Part shown: positions 47,536 to 59,381 of the stretch, piece after piece
Position numbering within the stretch: position 1 is the stretch's first letter
Layout of the letters: each line of letters starts with the position of its first letter
Assembly (NCBI GenBank): GCA_963931865.1
Contig: OZ007507.1
Coordinates: 18,349,086-18,413,085, forward strand
Source: Axinella damicornis
Lineage: Eukaryota > Porifera > Demospongiae > Axinellida > Axinellidae
Length of the DNA: 64,000 nt
Direction: 5' to 3'
Notes under the pieces: generated by a model
What the model was told of the DNA's origin: nothing
Seen by the model: the letters and a program-made list of their open reading frames with translations, nothing else
Database searches by the model: none
Made by a program: the position numbers and the translations under genes

Positions 47536-50102
47536 AGGCTATGGATTATGGTGGTCCAGTATAATCACTGGTGGTCTATACACAGATCAATCTCTGGATA
47601 TCTATTTGGAATGGAGCATAAACAGGTAGGGTATAGACGTATGCTTCAGGTCTAGTCTCAAGCACAGGTTGCATCTCATAAGACAGTAACAAGAGGCATG
47701 GGTGGAGCAATGGGCCATAATTATACGAACTCATTCTCACACTGTCCTTGGGCACTGTTGCATGGAGTACAGAACTATGATACACACAAGGAGGAGAAGC
47801 AAGAGTGCCTAGCTACCCAGTTTTTAGTCAGATTGATCTTTTCTGGCACTGTGAATTCATTATCGAAATGCCAAAAAGATGGTGTGGTGCACCTGAAGGA
47901 AGTGGTATATCTAGGCCAGGGAAATTGCAGGACACCAAGGGGGCCCATGCAGGGGTGTGCTCTACCGGTGGCCAGCAGGAAACAATTTGTGGTTGGTCTG
48001 GCAGTGAAAGCTTGAATGAATTTGACACCTTCTGAACTGATTGTTTCCAGCCTAGTACAATCTTGGGATGAAATAGCAAGAGTTCAACAACTTACTACCA
48101 AACCTAGCCAGTGTGCCTCAAGCAATGCTTGGGGAAGTGTGAGTAGTCATGACTCTATGTGGCTGCATCTGACTACGTCGACTGCTGCTGGGGTCACAAG
48201 ACTGACGCCATTTTACTACTACCTTCTACTGGTACGGCGGACATTTTGAATGTCAGGCAGCTAGGGCCTATGGTCCTACGGTAGATACGCCACTGACTGC
48301 AGGTGATGACATCTGAGTCTGCACGTACACTGTAAAAGAGCCTGCATTTTGGCATACATCTTGTTTACACTTGTAGCAATTGGTGTGGTGTTACTATGTC
48401 AACTAGCTACCTCTTAAGGAGGAGCTCGAGACTGCACAACTTGTCACTGCCTCACCCCAACTGTGCATGCTGCCAGGCACTTCAGACACATAATTTGTAA
48501 ATAATTGCATTCCTCTGGTCTACTGGTAAACCAAGTGCATGTTAATGGGGTAGCTAAATACTGGTGTAATGTGAGTATTAAAAGCTACATCAACATCAAC
48601 CATATATGTTGAGTAAGCAATATTCAAAGCCATGCAGTAACGTGTGTTTCATTCTCCTCCATCCTTCACAGAGCGTGGGCATAGTTATATTGGTAGCCCT
48701 CAATGCCAGAGATGCCAACTCACAATGATCCATAGACCAATCTCTATTTTCTATGGCGTAGGCGGCTATGACACTACACCCTATTCATTTTAGGTGTCAG
48801 GTCTATAGTGTAGCTACTCTTAGTCCCACAAGGACAAGTTCACCTATCTGGTTTTAGGAACTGCAAATTCTTTACTGAATATAACCAAGATGATGGTGGC
48901 GGCCTCATTCCCAGGCCTTCATATACACCTAGTTCGTACTCGTGCATTCATGCGCCTAATAACGAGATGTACTTATAGTTTTGAACAACAATGATTGATC
49001 AAATAGGAAATATCCTATGTAGCTATTCCAGTTCGTACAAACTGAATTGACAGATTTTCTGGAAGAAAACTTCAGCGCTTACTAGAGTAGCTTGGGACAA
49101 GGGTCGAACCTGTGCCTAACAGTAGCATCAATGAGCGTTTATTAGTGAGGCGCACTTTAACAACTATAGTATGGTGTATTGAGCAGCAGGTTGATAGTGA
49201 TCATGGTCACAATTGCACTGATTGCTAATTATCCAACCACATGCACTCTAAACATAAATTGCGTTCTGTGGGGACAGCTCCACTGTAGGTACTAGTCCTG
49301 AGCTCGTGCTCAGCCATCCACGCCCCCTGGCGGAGAACATCTGAGTGAGATTTCTTGTCACTAACATCTGGAATGTACGTAGGATGGCCAATGAAATCAT
49401 AGAGCACGCATTTAGATCACATCACTGAACAATCTGACTGCTTGAAAGTAGGGCAACAAAGGAACGTCTAGCTTTGCACTTTCAATTATACTTTGCTGGA
49501 TATGCTTCTGTAACAAGGTGGCATATTTGCGCACTGTAGTCACAGCTGCAACTAGGCATCTTGACCCTGTATAATAAGGAAGGGGTGTAGTCGCTACGCG
49601 TCTGGTCAAAGGCAAAATGTGCACATGGTCAATGGCTGAAATACAGCGCAGTGAAATGGTCAAGAGCCTTTTGCGATGCGGTCAATCTCTTGACCCCGCG
49701 GCTGTGACTGCGGGAGTGACACCATAGACGATAAATACACCTCATGGAACGTTATTGGGATGAGCGTGAGCGAGCCCCATATAGACGAGTTTGCTGTAAA
49801 TTTCCCTACATATAATTGTATATATGTATTGTACGTCGTGCCATAAATCACTTCCTGCTCTTATTTTGCATATTCTTACGTCTTGTGGTAATTCCAAAAC
49901 ACAACTTGCATCGCTCGATGGACGATGGCGACAACACAGACGGAGACCATTCGTGGACCTACCTATTCATTGGCTAGAGTGATGGGTGAACCATGAACAG
50001 TCTAACCAGGCTCTGTACCTTCTCACCTGTGGCGACAGCAAACTCGACGAAGAGAGCTGGTGGACTTTATTAGCTGCGTAATCACCAACCTCATACCTAT
50101 AC
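47536..50102. other. Gene-free stretch
   Basis: 47560-47830 is a diverged relative of 13750-13990 (AGATCAATCTCT, TCAGGTCT, TCTCAAGCACAG). 48443-48490 is a truncated inverted copy of the dispersed repeat (CTCACCCCAACTGTGCATGC). GGCCTCATTCCCAGGCCTTC at 48900 is half of a TAGCCTCG hairpin. No gene is supported. Confidence 0.4.
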
Positions 50103-51503
50103 CATAGATAATAGAACTACGTAGAAGGGATTGGAAACGCGCAAAAAATTTACGGGTAACCCGAGTACTATAGCGCGTTACAGTCTGTAATGGCCTCTGC
50201 ATGCACAAGCCAACTAACCTTTTTTGGCAAACGCCACACCCTGTGTCAAAGTACAGAGGAAACAGCTGTCACCACAGACTGCCTACTTGTAAGAGCAGCT
50301 GTCCATGGCTTCCAAGAGCTGAAGAGCGGAGGTGCGAGGTAGTGAATACGCGTTTTATAGCCTTTATTGAGGTAATTCGTGCTTGTGTAGTTTTATAAGA
50401 CTTTGTATAAGTGTAGTACCCATGGATTGGGTGGGGGTCAGTTTGGACTTACAGTCTAAATGCCACTGTAGGGTAAAATTGGTTCGTGTCACTGGAGTTA
50501 TTATGCTATTGACTAAAATGTCATGTAATTTCCCTTGGAAAACACAACTCTTTGTGTAATTTTTTACACAAGCTGCTTTACTGTGTGTTACTTATTCTGT
50601 GTTGAGTAGGTCAGGCACTGTTTACAATATGCCGTTAACTGCAGGATTTAGATGGACGAAAACAATTATGAGCGGAATGGCGAGAGAGATTTGGCGTCAG
50701 TTTTGGAACAAAAAGAGTACCTGCATGTTGCCTATTCCAAGGAACGACTGACATCAGGGAGTGTACCCCAGCCTTTGCTGGCCCACTTAGGCAAACGCCG
50801 GTCTTCACTGGCCCACATGAACAAATACCAGCTTTCTGGCCCCTCCCAGAACATGTACCAAGAAACTGTTGGAAGTCGCTGAAAACACTGAAGTATCAAT
50901 CTGATGAAACTGACGCCAAATCTCTCTCACTATTCTGCTCATAATTGCTTGCGTCCATCTAAATCCTGCAGTTAACGGCATATCGTAAACAGTGCCTGAC
51001 CTACTCAACACAGAATAAGTAACACACAGTAAAGCGGCTTGTATAAAAAATTACACAAAGAGTTGTGTTTTCCAAGGGAAATTACATGACATTTTAGTCA
51101 ATAGCATAATAATTCCAGTGACACGAACCAATTTTACCCTACAGTGACATTTAGACTGTAAGTCCAAACTGACCCCCACCCAATCCATGGGTACTACACT
51201 TATACAAAGTCTTATAAAACTACACGAGCACAAATTACCTCAATAAAGGCTATAAAACGCGTATTCACTACCTCGCACCTCCGCTCTTCAGCTCTTGGAA
51301 GCCATGGACAGCTGCTCTTACAAGTAGGCGGTCTGTGGTGACAGCTGTTTCCTCTGTACTTTGACACAGGGTGTGGCGTTTGCCAAAAAAGGTTAGTTGG
51401 CTTGTGCAGAGGCCATTACAGACCGTAACGCGCTATAGTACTCGGGTTACCCGTAAATTTTTTGCGCGTTTCCAATCCCTTCTACGTAGTTCTATTGTCT
51501 ATG
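50103..51503. repeat. 1.4-kb palindrome (arms of about 600 bp, 203-bp spacer)
   Basis: The left arm 50103-50703 is the inverted counterpart of 50907-51503 with few mismatches. Examples are TAGAACTACGTAGAAGGGAT near 50111 against ATCCCTTCTACGTAGTTCTA near 51475, and AGATTTGGCGTCAG near 50686 against CTGACGCCAAATCT near 50909. The spacer 50704-50906 holds three diverged 30-bp units (GGCCCACTTAGGCAAACG, GGCCCACATGAACAAATA, GGCCCCTCCCAGAACATG). The open frame 50652-50882 crosses arm and spacer and is not convincing as a gene. It is a foldback transposon or a local inverted duplication. Confidence 0.85.
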
Positions 51504-51516
51504 CCTATCACTGTCA

Positions 51517-51730
51517 TCGCGGATTGCGTCCGGCCTAGATTGTGTCCGGTGGACGTGATCCGCTAGCTGATTGTGTCCGGTCGGACGCAATACGCTAGCG
51601 GATTGCGTCCACCCGGACTAGCGGAAACGGTCCGGCTTCGCGGATTCAGTCCGGCCGATCGTACAACCGTCCCGCGAAGGCCATGGTTTTGATTCTGTCC
51701 GTACAACCGTCCCGCGCGAAGGCCATGCTT
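51517..51730. repeat. GTCCGG-rich short repeats, cluster 1
   Basis: GATTGTGTCCGG, GATTGCGTCC and CGCTAGCGGATTGCGTCC recur in both orientations. GTACAACCGTCCCGCG followed by AAGGCCATG occurs twice, at about 51661 and 51700. Confidence 0.7.
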
Positions 51731-51962
51731 TGAAGAGAGCACTGCAGTATAAAAGGCCGCGTCTTGGAGAGTTGAATTCACATAGTCCAGTGGGCGAAAT
51801 GGCGAAGGAGAAGTTGAGTGAAGCGCAAGAGTATGAAGTTCTTATTATTATGCAACAATTGTACTATTCAACATTGTTATTATTCATCTTTATTGTGCAA
51901 CATTCAACTTATTATAAATTATTATGCAACATTTACTACTTATGCTACAATTATTCTTATCC

Positions 51963-52345
51963 TGGTTGTGTCCCCGGACACTATCCGCTAGTAGATTGTG
52001 TCCGCCTGGACAGTATCTGCTAGCAGATAGTGTCCGCCTGGACAGTATAATATTATATCTGCTAGCATAAATATATATATAGTGTCCGCCTGGACAGTAT
52101 CTGCTAGCAGATAGTGTCCGCCTGGATAGTGTCAGCGGGGTGGGATAGTGTCTGCCTGGACAGTATCTGCTATTAAACAGATAGCTAGTGTCCAGGCGGA
52201 CATAATCCGCTAGCGGACCGAGTCCGGGCGGACTCCATCCGCTAGCAGTTAGCGTCCGCCCCCCGGACACTATCCGCGAAAGCGGACACAATCTGCTAGC
52301 ATATCGGGTCCGGGCGGACACTATCCGCGGCCGGACGCGATCCGC
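51963..52345. repeat. GTCCGCCTGGACA-type palindromic repeats, cluster 2
   Basis: At least eight units of the form AGTGTCCGCCTGGACAGTAT then CTGCTAGCAGAT alternate in orientation. Each half is itself close to palindromic (CTGCTAGCAG, TCCRGGCGGA). The region is 51-52% open in several frames but not a gene. Confidence 0.75.
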
Positions 52346-52492
52346 TGTGACACCGGCATGCCCTGCAGAACACATAGACCAGTGTGCAGCATGTGCCCAT
52401 AGGTCCTTGTGTTGTGCACATGTGTGTCTGATTGCCAGTCACCCCAGTCATGCAACATTGGACCGGTTGCATTGGCAGGGGACATTAAAATT

Positions 52493-52526
52493 TGACTGAC
52501 TGACTGACTGACTGACTGACTGACTG
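52493..52526. repeat. (GACT)n microsatellite
   Basis: About eight TGAC units in a row. Confidence 0.9.
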
Positions 52527-53570
52527 CAAATACTCGTTCTGCATTGCACTTGCTCACGCTCGCCCCACAATGTGATGCATTCTCCGAGTTATCTATGGTG
52601 ACACCCCCATGTGTGACAAGAAATCGCCTGACGCTCTTGGCCAGTGGGCGTGGACGTCTGGGCACGAGACTATACTAGCTATGTAGGTACGTGCCCAGAC
52701 CTTCCTCCCGTTGCGAACGGTCTAGGTTACCGGTGTCAAGGGAAAATTGGGCCCCACTATAAATTTGTTACTGATGACGTCGACGGGTCCCATACTATAC
52801 TACTGCTAAGCTAGCTAGCCCCATCTTATGAGTAAGGAAAACTCACCTTTCAAAATGATGCGTTAAGTCTTAGTGAATACTTCAGCAGACTCTGACTGCA
52901 TCCGTCAGCTCTGTCCCGGCCAACTTGTAGAGGCGGCTAGCTTATGACTCGCCCCAATTAACGCACACATTTCCTGGATTTCTGTCTGGAAATCCCCTTA
53001 CCTTACATCACACAACTAGTCTGGCGCATGGCAACGACGGCAGAAGAAGCCATGCGCCAGCTGCATACTGAATTTTCCCCCTACCAGCTATGATAAATTG
53101 CAGTATGCGAAGTGGCCAGCTTAAGGGAAATAGGGGTCAGATTACAGAACACTTACGGTCCCTGGGATTCTAGCAATGCCTAGCAGTTCTTGGAAATAAG
53201 TTACAAACAGTAGCTAGCTACCGATGACTGGAACTAATATAGTCACAGTGCACTAACTAAATAACTGCTACTGTATTTGAACACCCCACCAATAATTGCA
53301 AAAGCACAGTGGAGGGCTAGTGGCCTAGCATTCGACTCAGCTAGCCGCGAGTCAGTAATCGAAAGCGGTTGCAGTGAATCCCACCATTCATGGCCATATG
53401 AGATTTCTCGCTGGGCTAGGAGTCAACTCAGCTCTATCCCTATGAGTATGTGTGTTCGTGAAGGTGTTTTTCACCTGATACAGTTCACACCGCATCCTTC
53501 GGATGTAAAGCTGTCGGTTCCAGGGTGCTAGTTCCACGGTTAGCTACCTGGTCAGTGGTTTCTCATGGTA

Positions 53571-53660
53571 CGGCAGGAAATAGCTACATACTTTAGGTAT
53601 AGGTTCTGGAAATGTGTGCACATCTAGAAACAGCCCTGGCCCTAATCTACTTCCTGCCAG
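53571..53660. mobile_element. Small MITE, CGGCAGGAAGTA family, copy 1
   Basis: CGGCAGGAAATAGCTACATA at the left and TCTACTTCCTGCCAG at the right. The interior TATAGGTTCTGG...GCCCTGGCC matches 56767-56876. Confidence 0.55.
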
Positions 53661-53768
53661 ATCAATACATAGCCACTTCGAGCATAGCTGCTAGCTAAAC
53701 TAGACTACCAGCATACAAGTTAGCTAGCTAGCTACAGCCCTTTTCCTCTCTAGCAGATCAATATCCAC

Positions 53769-53854
53769 GAGCACTATAGGCCAGCTGCTTCCCCCAAGCA
53801 GAGCTAGGATGACGCATCATCCTCTGCTTGGGGGAAGCAGCTGGCCTAGTGCTC
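53769..53854. repeat. Near-perfect hairpin
   Basis: GGCCAGCTGCTTCCCCCAAG and CTTGGGGGAAGCAGCTGGCC are exact complements, with GAGCACTA / TAGTGCTC continuing outward around a loop of about 20 nt. Confidence 0.8.
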
Positions 53855-54790
53855 GAACTGCATCAAATCGTTATCGGGGTCCGACGATTCATGCTAACTA
53901 TAGATGCCCATAATATTATGTAGCTAGCTAGCTAGCTAGAAAAGCGATTTTCACTGCTCGGACAGACAGTAGTTCCTTTAGCAGCATCAAGCTAGCTGTG
54001 TGGTTTAAGCTTACTGTGTGTGTTTTGATTTTGTAGTTTTTGTAGACAAATGTGCACTTATTGCACTTACTACTCCTTGACTTAGTGTTTGAAATACCTG
54101 TATTTCCCTTTTCGCATTCCTCTGATCTAATCAATAAACAAAATACTAGCCTAGCTACTAAATAGTCTTCTTTGCTGAGTGTAAAAGGAAGCAAACAGGG
54201 TCATTAACAGCTTGCACACACATAGCTAGTCTAAGACTGAGCAATTCCATTGGCACATTCAAGCACTCCTTATCATTGTACCATTGCATTTACTGCAGAG
54301 TACGTACCAAGCGCCCATCACGCATCAAGCGCCCACCCCTTCTTCACGCGAAAGTTAGGGAGTGTAGTAAGGGCCCACCCATCACAAAAGTCTTGAGCTG
54401 CATTTCCCAGGACGCGCGATCAAGAGACTTATATATTCATAGCCGGTCATTGATATTCACAGCTTACCTCAAGCGCTCGTTGTTTATACAGTGCTGAATG
54501 GGAGGGCGGATACTGCATGCCTAATTAGTCTGAGTACGTATCTAGCGCCCATCCCCCTGTTCCAAACCATGGGCGCTTAATACGTACTGACTCAGGCACA
54601 AATTAACTGAATAATTCAGGGTGGATTTTGCTTCTGCATATCAATCAATCAATCAAACTTTTATGTCACCTGCCAGGAGCAGCCAGCTCATGAGAGCTTA
54701 TGAGACATAATAATTATTATATGAATATGAGTGCATGTGTGCATGTGCATTGTTAGATCTACTGCACGTGCATCATAGAGTTTAATTATA

Positions 54791-54853
54791 CTAGCCTCGT
54801 ACCCAGGCCCACACGCGGAACGCATTTCGCGTGTGGGCCTGGGAATGAGGCTA
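54791..54853. repeat. TAGCCTCGTTCCCAGGC-family hairpin
   Basis: TAGCCTCGTACCCAGGCCCA and TGGGCCTGGGAATGAGGCTA, with CACGCG / CGCGTG inside. The stem is tight and carries a minimal loop. Confidence 0.75.
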
Positions 54854-56417
54854 AGTTTATACATCACAAATTTGAAGTGAATAATGTTGACGGTTGTGTA
54901 CCCAACCTCAACCAGTACAACACATATGAAATGACTGGACTATCTTTCATCCACACCGGGCCTATGTTATATGGAGGCTACAGCAGTTGACAACAACAAC
55001 AACAGCTTCTTGTAAACCTGCATCTAGAAAGAGAAATAAGGAATACATCAATGGAGATATTATATATAGCACCACAAAGTAGTGCACAAAGTACAACTGA
55101 TCTAGTGGCTCATGAGATGATTGACTTAGCTATTTGATTGGAGAAGCTGCTTAGAACTTTATAATGGTGATCGATGCTTCCACGATGCTTATATTCATAA
55201 TCACCTGTCCAGTGCATCCACACTCTACAGCCTTAATTGTCGGTACTGCATGGTAAATATTGATTGGAATAGGTGGCTATTTGCAGTTGATGTCGTGTCA
55301 TTAAATTTTTCTTTTTCTTGTTACAGACAGCTATACCAGTATAGTCACTACTCAGGCTCACCCCAAACTATGCCATGGGTCTGTGGTTATGCTATACCAC
55401 ATTGGATTAAGAAGTCGTCAGCACCAGTCTCCTCGCAAGAGTTTTCCTGCTTGCCAGGTTTCAACAATTTAAGGTCATACAAGTATAATCAGAGATAATA
55501 TCACTGTTTAACCTTTTTAGCTATATCCTGCAACCAGCTCGTAAGTAAATATTGTTGTTGTAGTTATTGTTTGTTGTCTATATAGTCGTCTTTCATGCAG
55601 GTACATGTGGCAAGTTAGCAGAGATGACATTACCATGCTCTTTTGCCAAATCACTCTTAGCACTATAAGTTTATTGTTGGTCTAGCTATCAGTGTTTACA
55701 CAATGACCTGTAAGCCACTAGCCTCGTTCCCAGGCCCCGCCCAGCTTTTCGTCGCTTTTTGTCTGCGCGTGGGAGAGCCTGGGAACGAGGCTAGTAAGCC
55801 ACGGTGTTGGCTGAGTGTGTATAGCTATATATATTGCACAAATAAAATTATTCATACTGCGGTAAAGGGGAGGAGGTGGTGGGAGGGGGAATACTACTAA
55901 AGTACCTTGAGTGGCAATGCCAATCTGAGTCAGCACATCAAATAACTATAACCCATGCAGTCCTGCAAGTCCAAGATCTTTTACATGCAGCTATAGCTTG
56001 TTAGTAACTTACTATGAATCTGTTATGAACATTTAGTTCTTAATTCTGCTCGTGACGCGGCAGTCCACTAGCCCTGTTCAGTCAGTCATAAACTCATCAA
56101 TTAAGTATTAAACGTTTCTTACACCTATACACCGGTGCGGTGGAGGCAGAAGCGCATGGGGGAATAGTACGAGTTTTCTGCATCGAGCGTAGCACTTTAG
56201 TACGTTGGTGTGCACGTTTGGTGTTCGCGTCAAGTCCAGCGTCAAGTGCGTTAACGGTTGGGGTATACTTGGAGTGTCTACATAACTGCATGTACGTATG
56301 AGCAACTGCTCCTTCATTTGTACATCCCAAACTGTTGACAAGTAGCCACAGCGGAAACGAAACCGATATATAGGTGTCACAGCGGAACGACGTATTATGT
56401 GCTACAGTATTACTCAC
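54854..56417. other. Stretch without a supported gene
   Basis: A TAGCCTCG hairpin lies at 55718-55794. Further exons of the coiled-coil gene C would be expected here on the minus strand, but neither the KLGGARNM nor the TSCRDDQVAF block could be found. Confidence 0.45.
55718..55794. repeat. TAGCCTCGTTCCCAGGC-family hairpin
   Basis: CTAGCCTCGTTCCCAGGC and GCCTGGGAACGAGGCTAG are exact complements at the ends. The interior CAGCTTTTCGTCGC is shared with 4667-4755. Confidence 0.8.
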
Positions 56418-56700
56418 TGCTGAGCATGCTGGAGCTCTTGTTTGTTATCACGGAGCTCCTTCAGCTTTAACTCGTACTCATTTTGTAGTCTGTTGTGCTC
56501 CATTTCATTCGCCTCCAGCTTGGATTCCAACGCTCTTAGTTCCTCCCCCATCTGCTCGCATTCTTGATCTTTGTCTGCTTGTAGCCCTCTCGACTCGGTC
56601 ACATTCCTTCTGCTCCTGTTAGTGAACAGATGTATACATTTGCATAAACGTATACGATGACACAAACCTCAACTAACCAACAATCCCCTGCATGTGCCAT
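56418..56700 (-). pseudogene. Coiled-coil family copy C: first two exons only
   Basis: Exon 1 is 56700-56678 (ATG GCA CAT ... TG, donor GTTAGT). Exon 2 is 56615-56418 (acceptor CTAACAG, donor GTGAGT). They join in the same phase as copies A and B, and exon 2 ends phase 2 as they do. Exon 2 reads TESRGLQADKDQECEQMGEE, then LRALESKLEANEMEHNRLQN, and ends ELQHAQQ. The start region reads MAHAGDC rather than MGQxC, so the putative myristoylation signal is not conserved. No downstream exons and no head-to-head HSPA12-like gene were seen. It may be a truncated relic, or the start of a gene whose remaining exons are too diverged to recognise by eye. Confidence 0.6.
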
Positions 56701-56766
56701 GAGTTTTTTTTTTTTTGGTCAACGTTTGGACAATGAACAGTACAGCAGTAAAACTATCCGACGTGA

Positions 56767-56876
56767 TTATTGGTCCGGCAGGAAGTACATAGTTTAAGTA
56801 TAGGTACCGGGCACGCATGCGCATTTAGAACTGGCCCTGGCCATAACCATCGCCCTACTTACTTCCTGACCAATAA
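56767..56876. mobile_element. Small MITE, CGGCAGGAAGTA family, copy 2
   Basis: TTATTGGTCCGGCAGGAAGT and ACTTCCTGACCAATAA are inverted. It lies just upstream of the coiled-coil fragment C. Confidence 0.6.
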
Positions 56877-59330
56877 CCACTTAGTGACCTATAGCTAGTT
56901 GTCCAAATATTGCTGACGGGATACTGCAAACGCTGCACCACTTTTCATCTTCTGTCTGGCGTGCATAGATGATCTATTCGGGCTGCTGGGGTCAAGGATT
57001 TAATGCCTGTGTCAAGTGAAATGGGCATCCCAGAATCATTCCCATTTTCAGATAGCCTAGAAATTGACTTCAAATTGTAGAACATCCCATGGGTGTCTCG
57101 TGGGATTGATTTAAGTTACCAGAACCCTTAATTGGACACCCATGGGAGCATTTTAAAAGTCACTACAGTTGACTTAAGTTGCCATGAAGATATATAATGC
57201 GTATTACTCATAGGACCATTCCAGAGCATGCCCATTGTCTCATGTCATCAGAGTAAGTTATATACCCAGTCAAGTTCATAGAATGACATAACATGATCCC
57301 ATGAGTAACAGACCACACAACTATTAATTTTTATAGCGCAGGGAGTCAGGGACCATCTTATATCAAGTCAAGAAAGAGTATGCCCTTGTCATCCCACATC
57401 ATCAGAGTAAGTCCCTGCCAATTACCCAGAGAATGACTTCAAATGGTCCTATGAATAATACACAACACACTATTTATTGTGGGTAGATCTTAAGTCAAGT
57501 AATATAAGGAGTGTGCTCCTGTTGTCTCACTCCATTAGTGCCAGCCAATTACCAAGTCACTGGAATGGTCATGAGAACTCCAACATGAACTGCAAAATTG
57601 TTAAGTACCAATGCAATACTCCTTTGTTGAAGTGAGTTTGTTCCTAGTACCTCATTAATGCAAAATGGCCTACCCAATGATATTATATACAATGTACTTC
57701 CTTATCGCCGTATATTTATGTTCATTTAATAGGATACGCTGGTATTAGCAAACTGCATGCTAATTAACGTGTGTCCTTTGCTATGTTGAATCAGAAATGT
57801 AATTACGCTAGCAAGTCACTAATAATTAGTACAGTGCTGATTTCTGTAATGGAGATTAAATAAAGATGTAATGAGACACCTCATATCTCATGCAGAGAAA
57901 CTGAAAGATATAACCCAAGCTCTAAGCCTGGTACTGTTCGGGAGGCACTTATAATCACCTCGGGGTTCGCCCTTGGTCTCTAAATCCTGCTTGAGTGCAA
58001 TAACCTATACATGTGCTCACTAAAGTTCAGCTCATACTAGTGGATAGGGATATAACAATGATGCCTGCAGTTAGCAAACAAATTAACCTCCCGTCCTTGT
58101 CATTTGGATGCACTTACCTAGTTTCACCATCACATGGGAAGTAAATTCCGGTCATTCCATCATACTTACTAGTCTGACCCTGGAACCACTGTGTTTTTCC
58201 AAACACCACTTTGAGTTTCATTTCCACTAAGAGTGTCGTGCTTGGTGACTTAACTCAATCCCATGGAGACACCCATGGGCATGGGAAGGGTGACTTAAAT
58301 CAGTCCCATATGGGTAACCCATGGAATTTGCACAACCCCATTTTCATGCAAATGTCATATTCATGTGAAAACGGGGCATTCCGATGCAGTGAAACATGGG
58401 AATGCCACTTACATCTCATCGTGCCATGAAAATGGTACGAATTAGGCATCTGTAAAATATAAACCAATTATGAATTCAGCTGTAATAATAATACCTTAGA
58501 CTTTCTTATAGTCAGCATAAATGACGTATGCAATACCATTAGCATAAACAAAAGAAGATAGAGGCACATCAGTGCTATAGCATGTACAGTATGAATGTAC
58601 AAGAATACATGCAGAGAGGATATTTGCTGTAAAGCCATGCACTGTTCATCTTCTGTCGGGGACCATACGTCAGACCTATGCACTCCTATATAACACTCAT
58701 CACACTCCACCATAATAGTGTCATATCAGTTCAGCTCATTTTACCCAGGAATGCTGCATCTCAATAACAGAAGGTTGTCATGCAGATCCTGGCGATTTTT
58801 TTTTTTGGACGTACTTTCTACTTAGTCTCTCGATCACAGATCCATCAACTACGCATGCGCAAAAACCGTAACCCAACCCTAACCACACCCACAAATGTGC
58901 AATTCGAACAGGCAGCCCTGTGCAAGCAAGGAGTTTGGGTGCTGGTATTTGCTGAATCCCCATCAACTTGGCCTGGACCCGAAACTGAACTTGGAACCCC
59001 TCAACTACCTTGTCTTGATAGTCATTTATTTGTCTATTCAGTTTGTATTTTGTATTGCATCCGTATAGCTAGCTACTACCATGCTCATGTACACATGATG
59101 TGCTCAAAATCATATTAGTGTTTGCAAACAGTCCTGTATGCATCTTCTTTCTTCAGCCACCCACACTGGCCAAAATGTTGCTTGCTGATTTACGTTGTAC
59201 TCCAGGTAGTAGGTTGGTGCCAGTCAACAAGCCAGGCCATCTGTGTAAAGTACGAAATTTGCACAGTATATCAATATCCATGAGGCATACACAACTGTGC
59301 ATGTGGATTCACCATCATCCCCCCCCCCCC

Positions 59331-59381
<51 letters not shown>

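Larger units (their letters stand above)
52527..54790. other. Gene-free stretch
   Basis: Apart from two short foldbacks (53571-53660, 53769-53854) no gene is supported. 53310-53390 has a loose tRNA-like arrangement (TGGCCTAGCATTCGACTC, then AATCGAAAGC) that might be a tRNA-derived SINE head, but the box B match is poor. TAGCTAGC runs lie at about 53718 and 53922. Confidence 0.4.

Noticed and set aside
51963..52345. CRISPR array
   Set aside because: Units are irregular, self-complementary and contiguous without uniform spacers, and the context is animal DNA with introns.
53310..53390. tRNA gene or tRNA-derived SINE head
   Set aside because: An A-box-like stretch is present, but the B box (AATCGAAAGC) deviates from GGTTCGANNC and no cloverleaf could be folded by eye.
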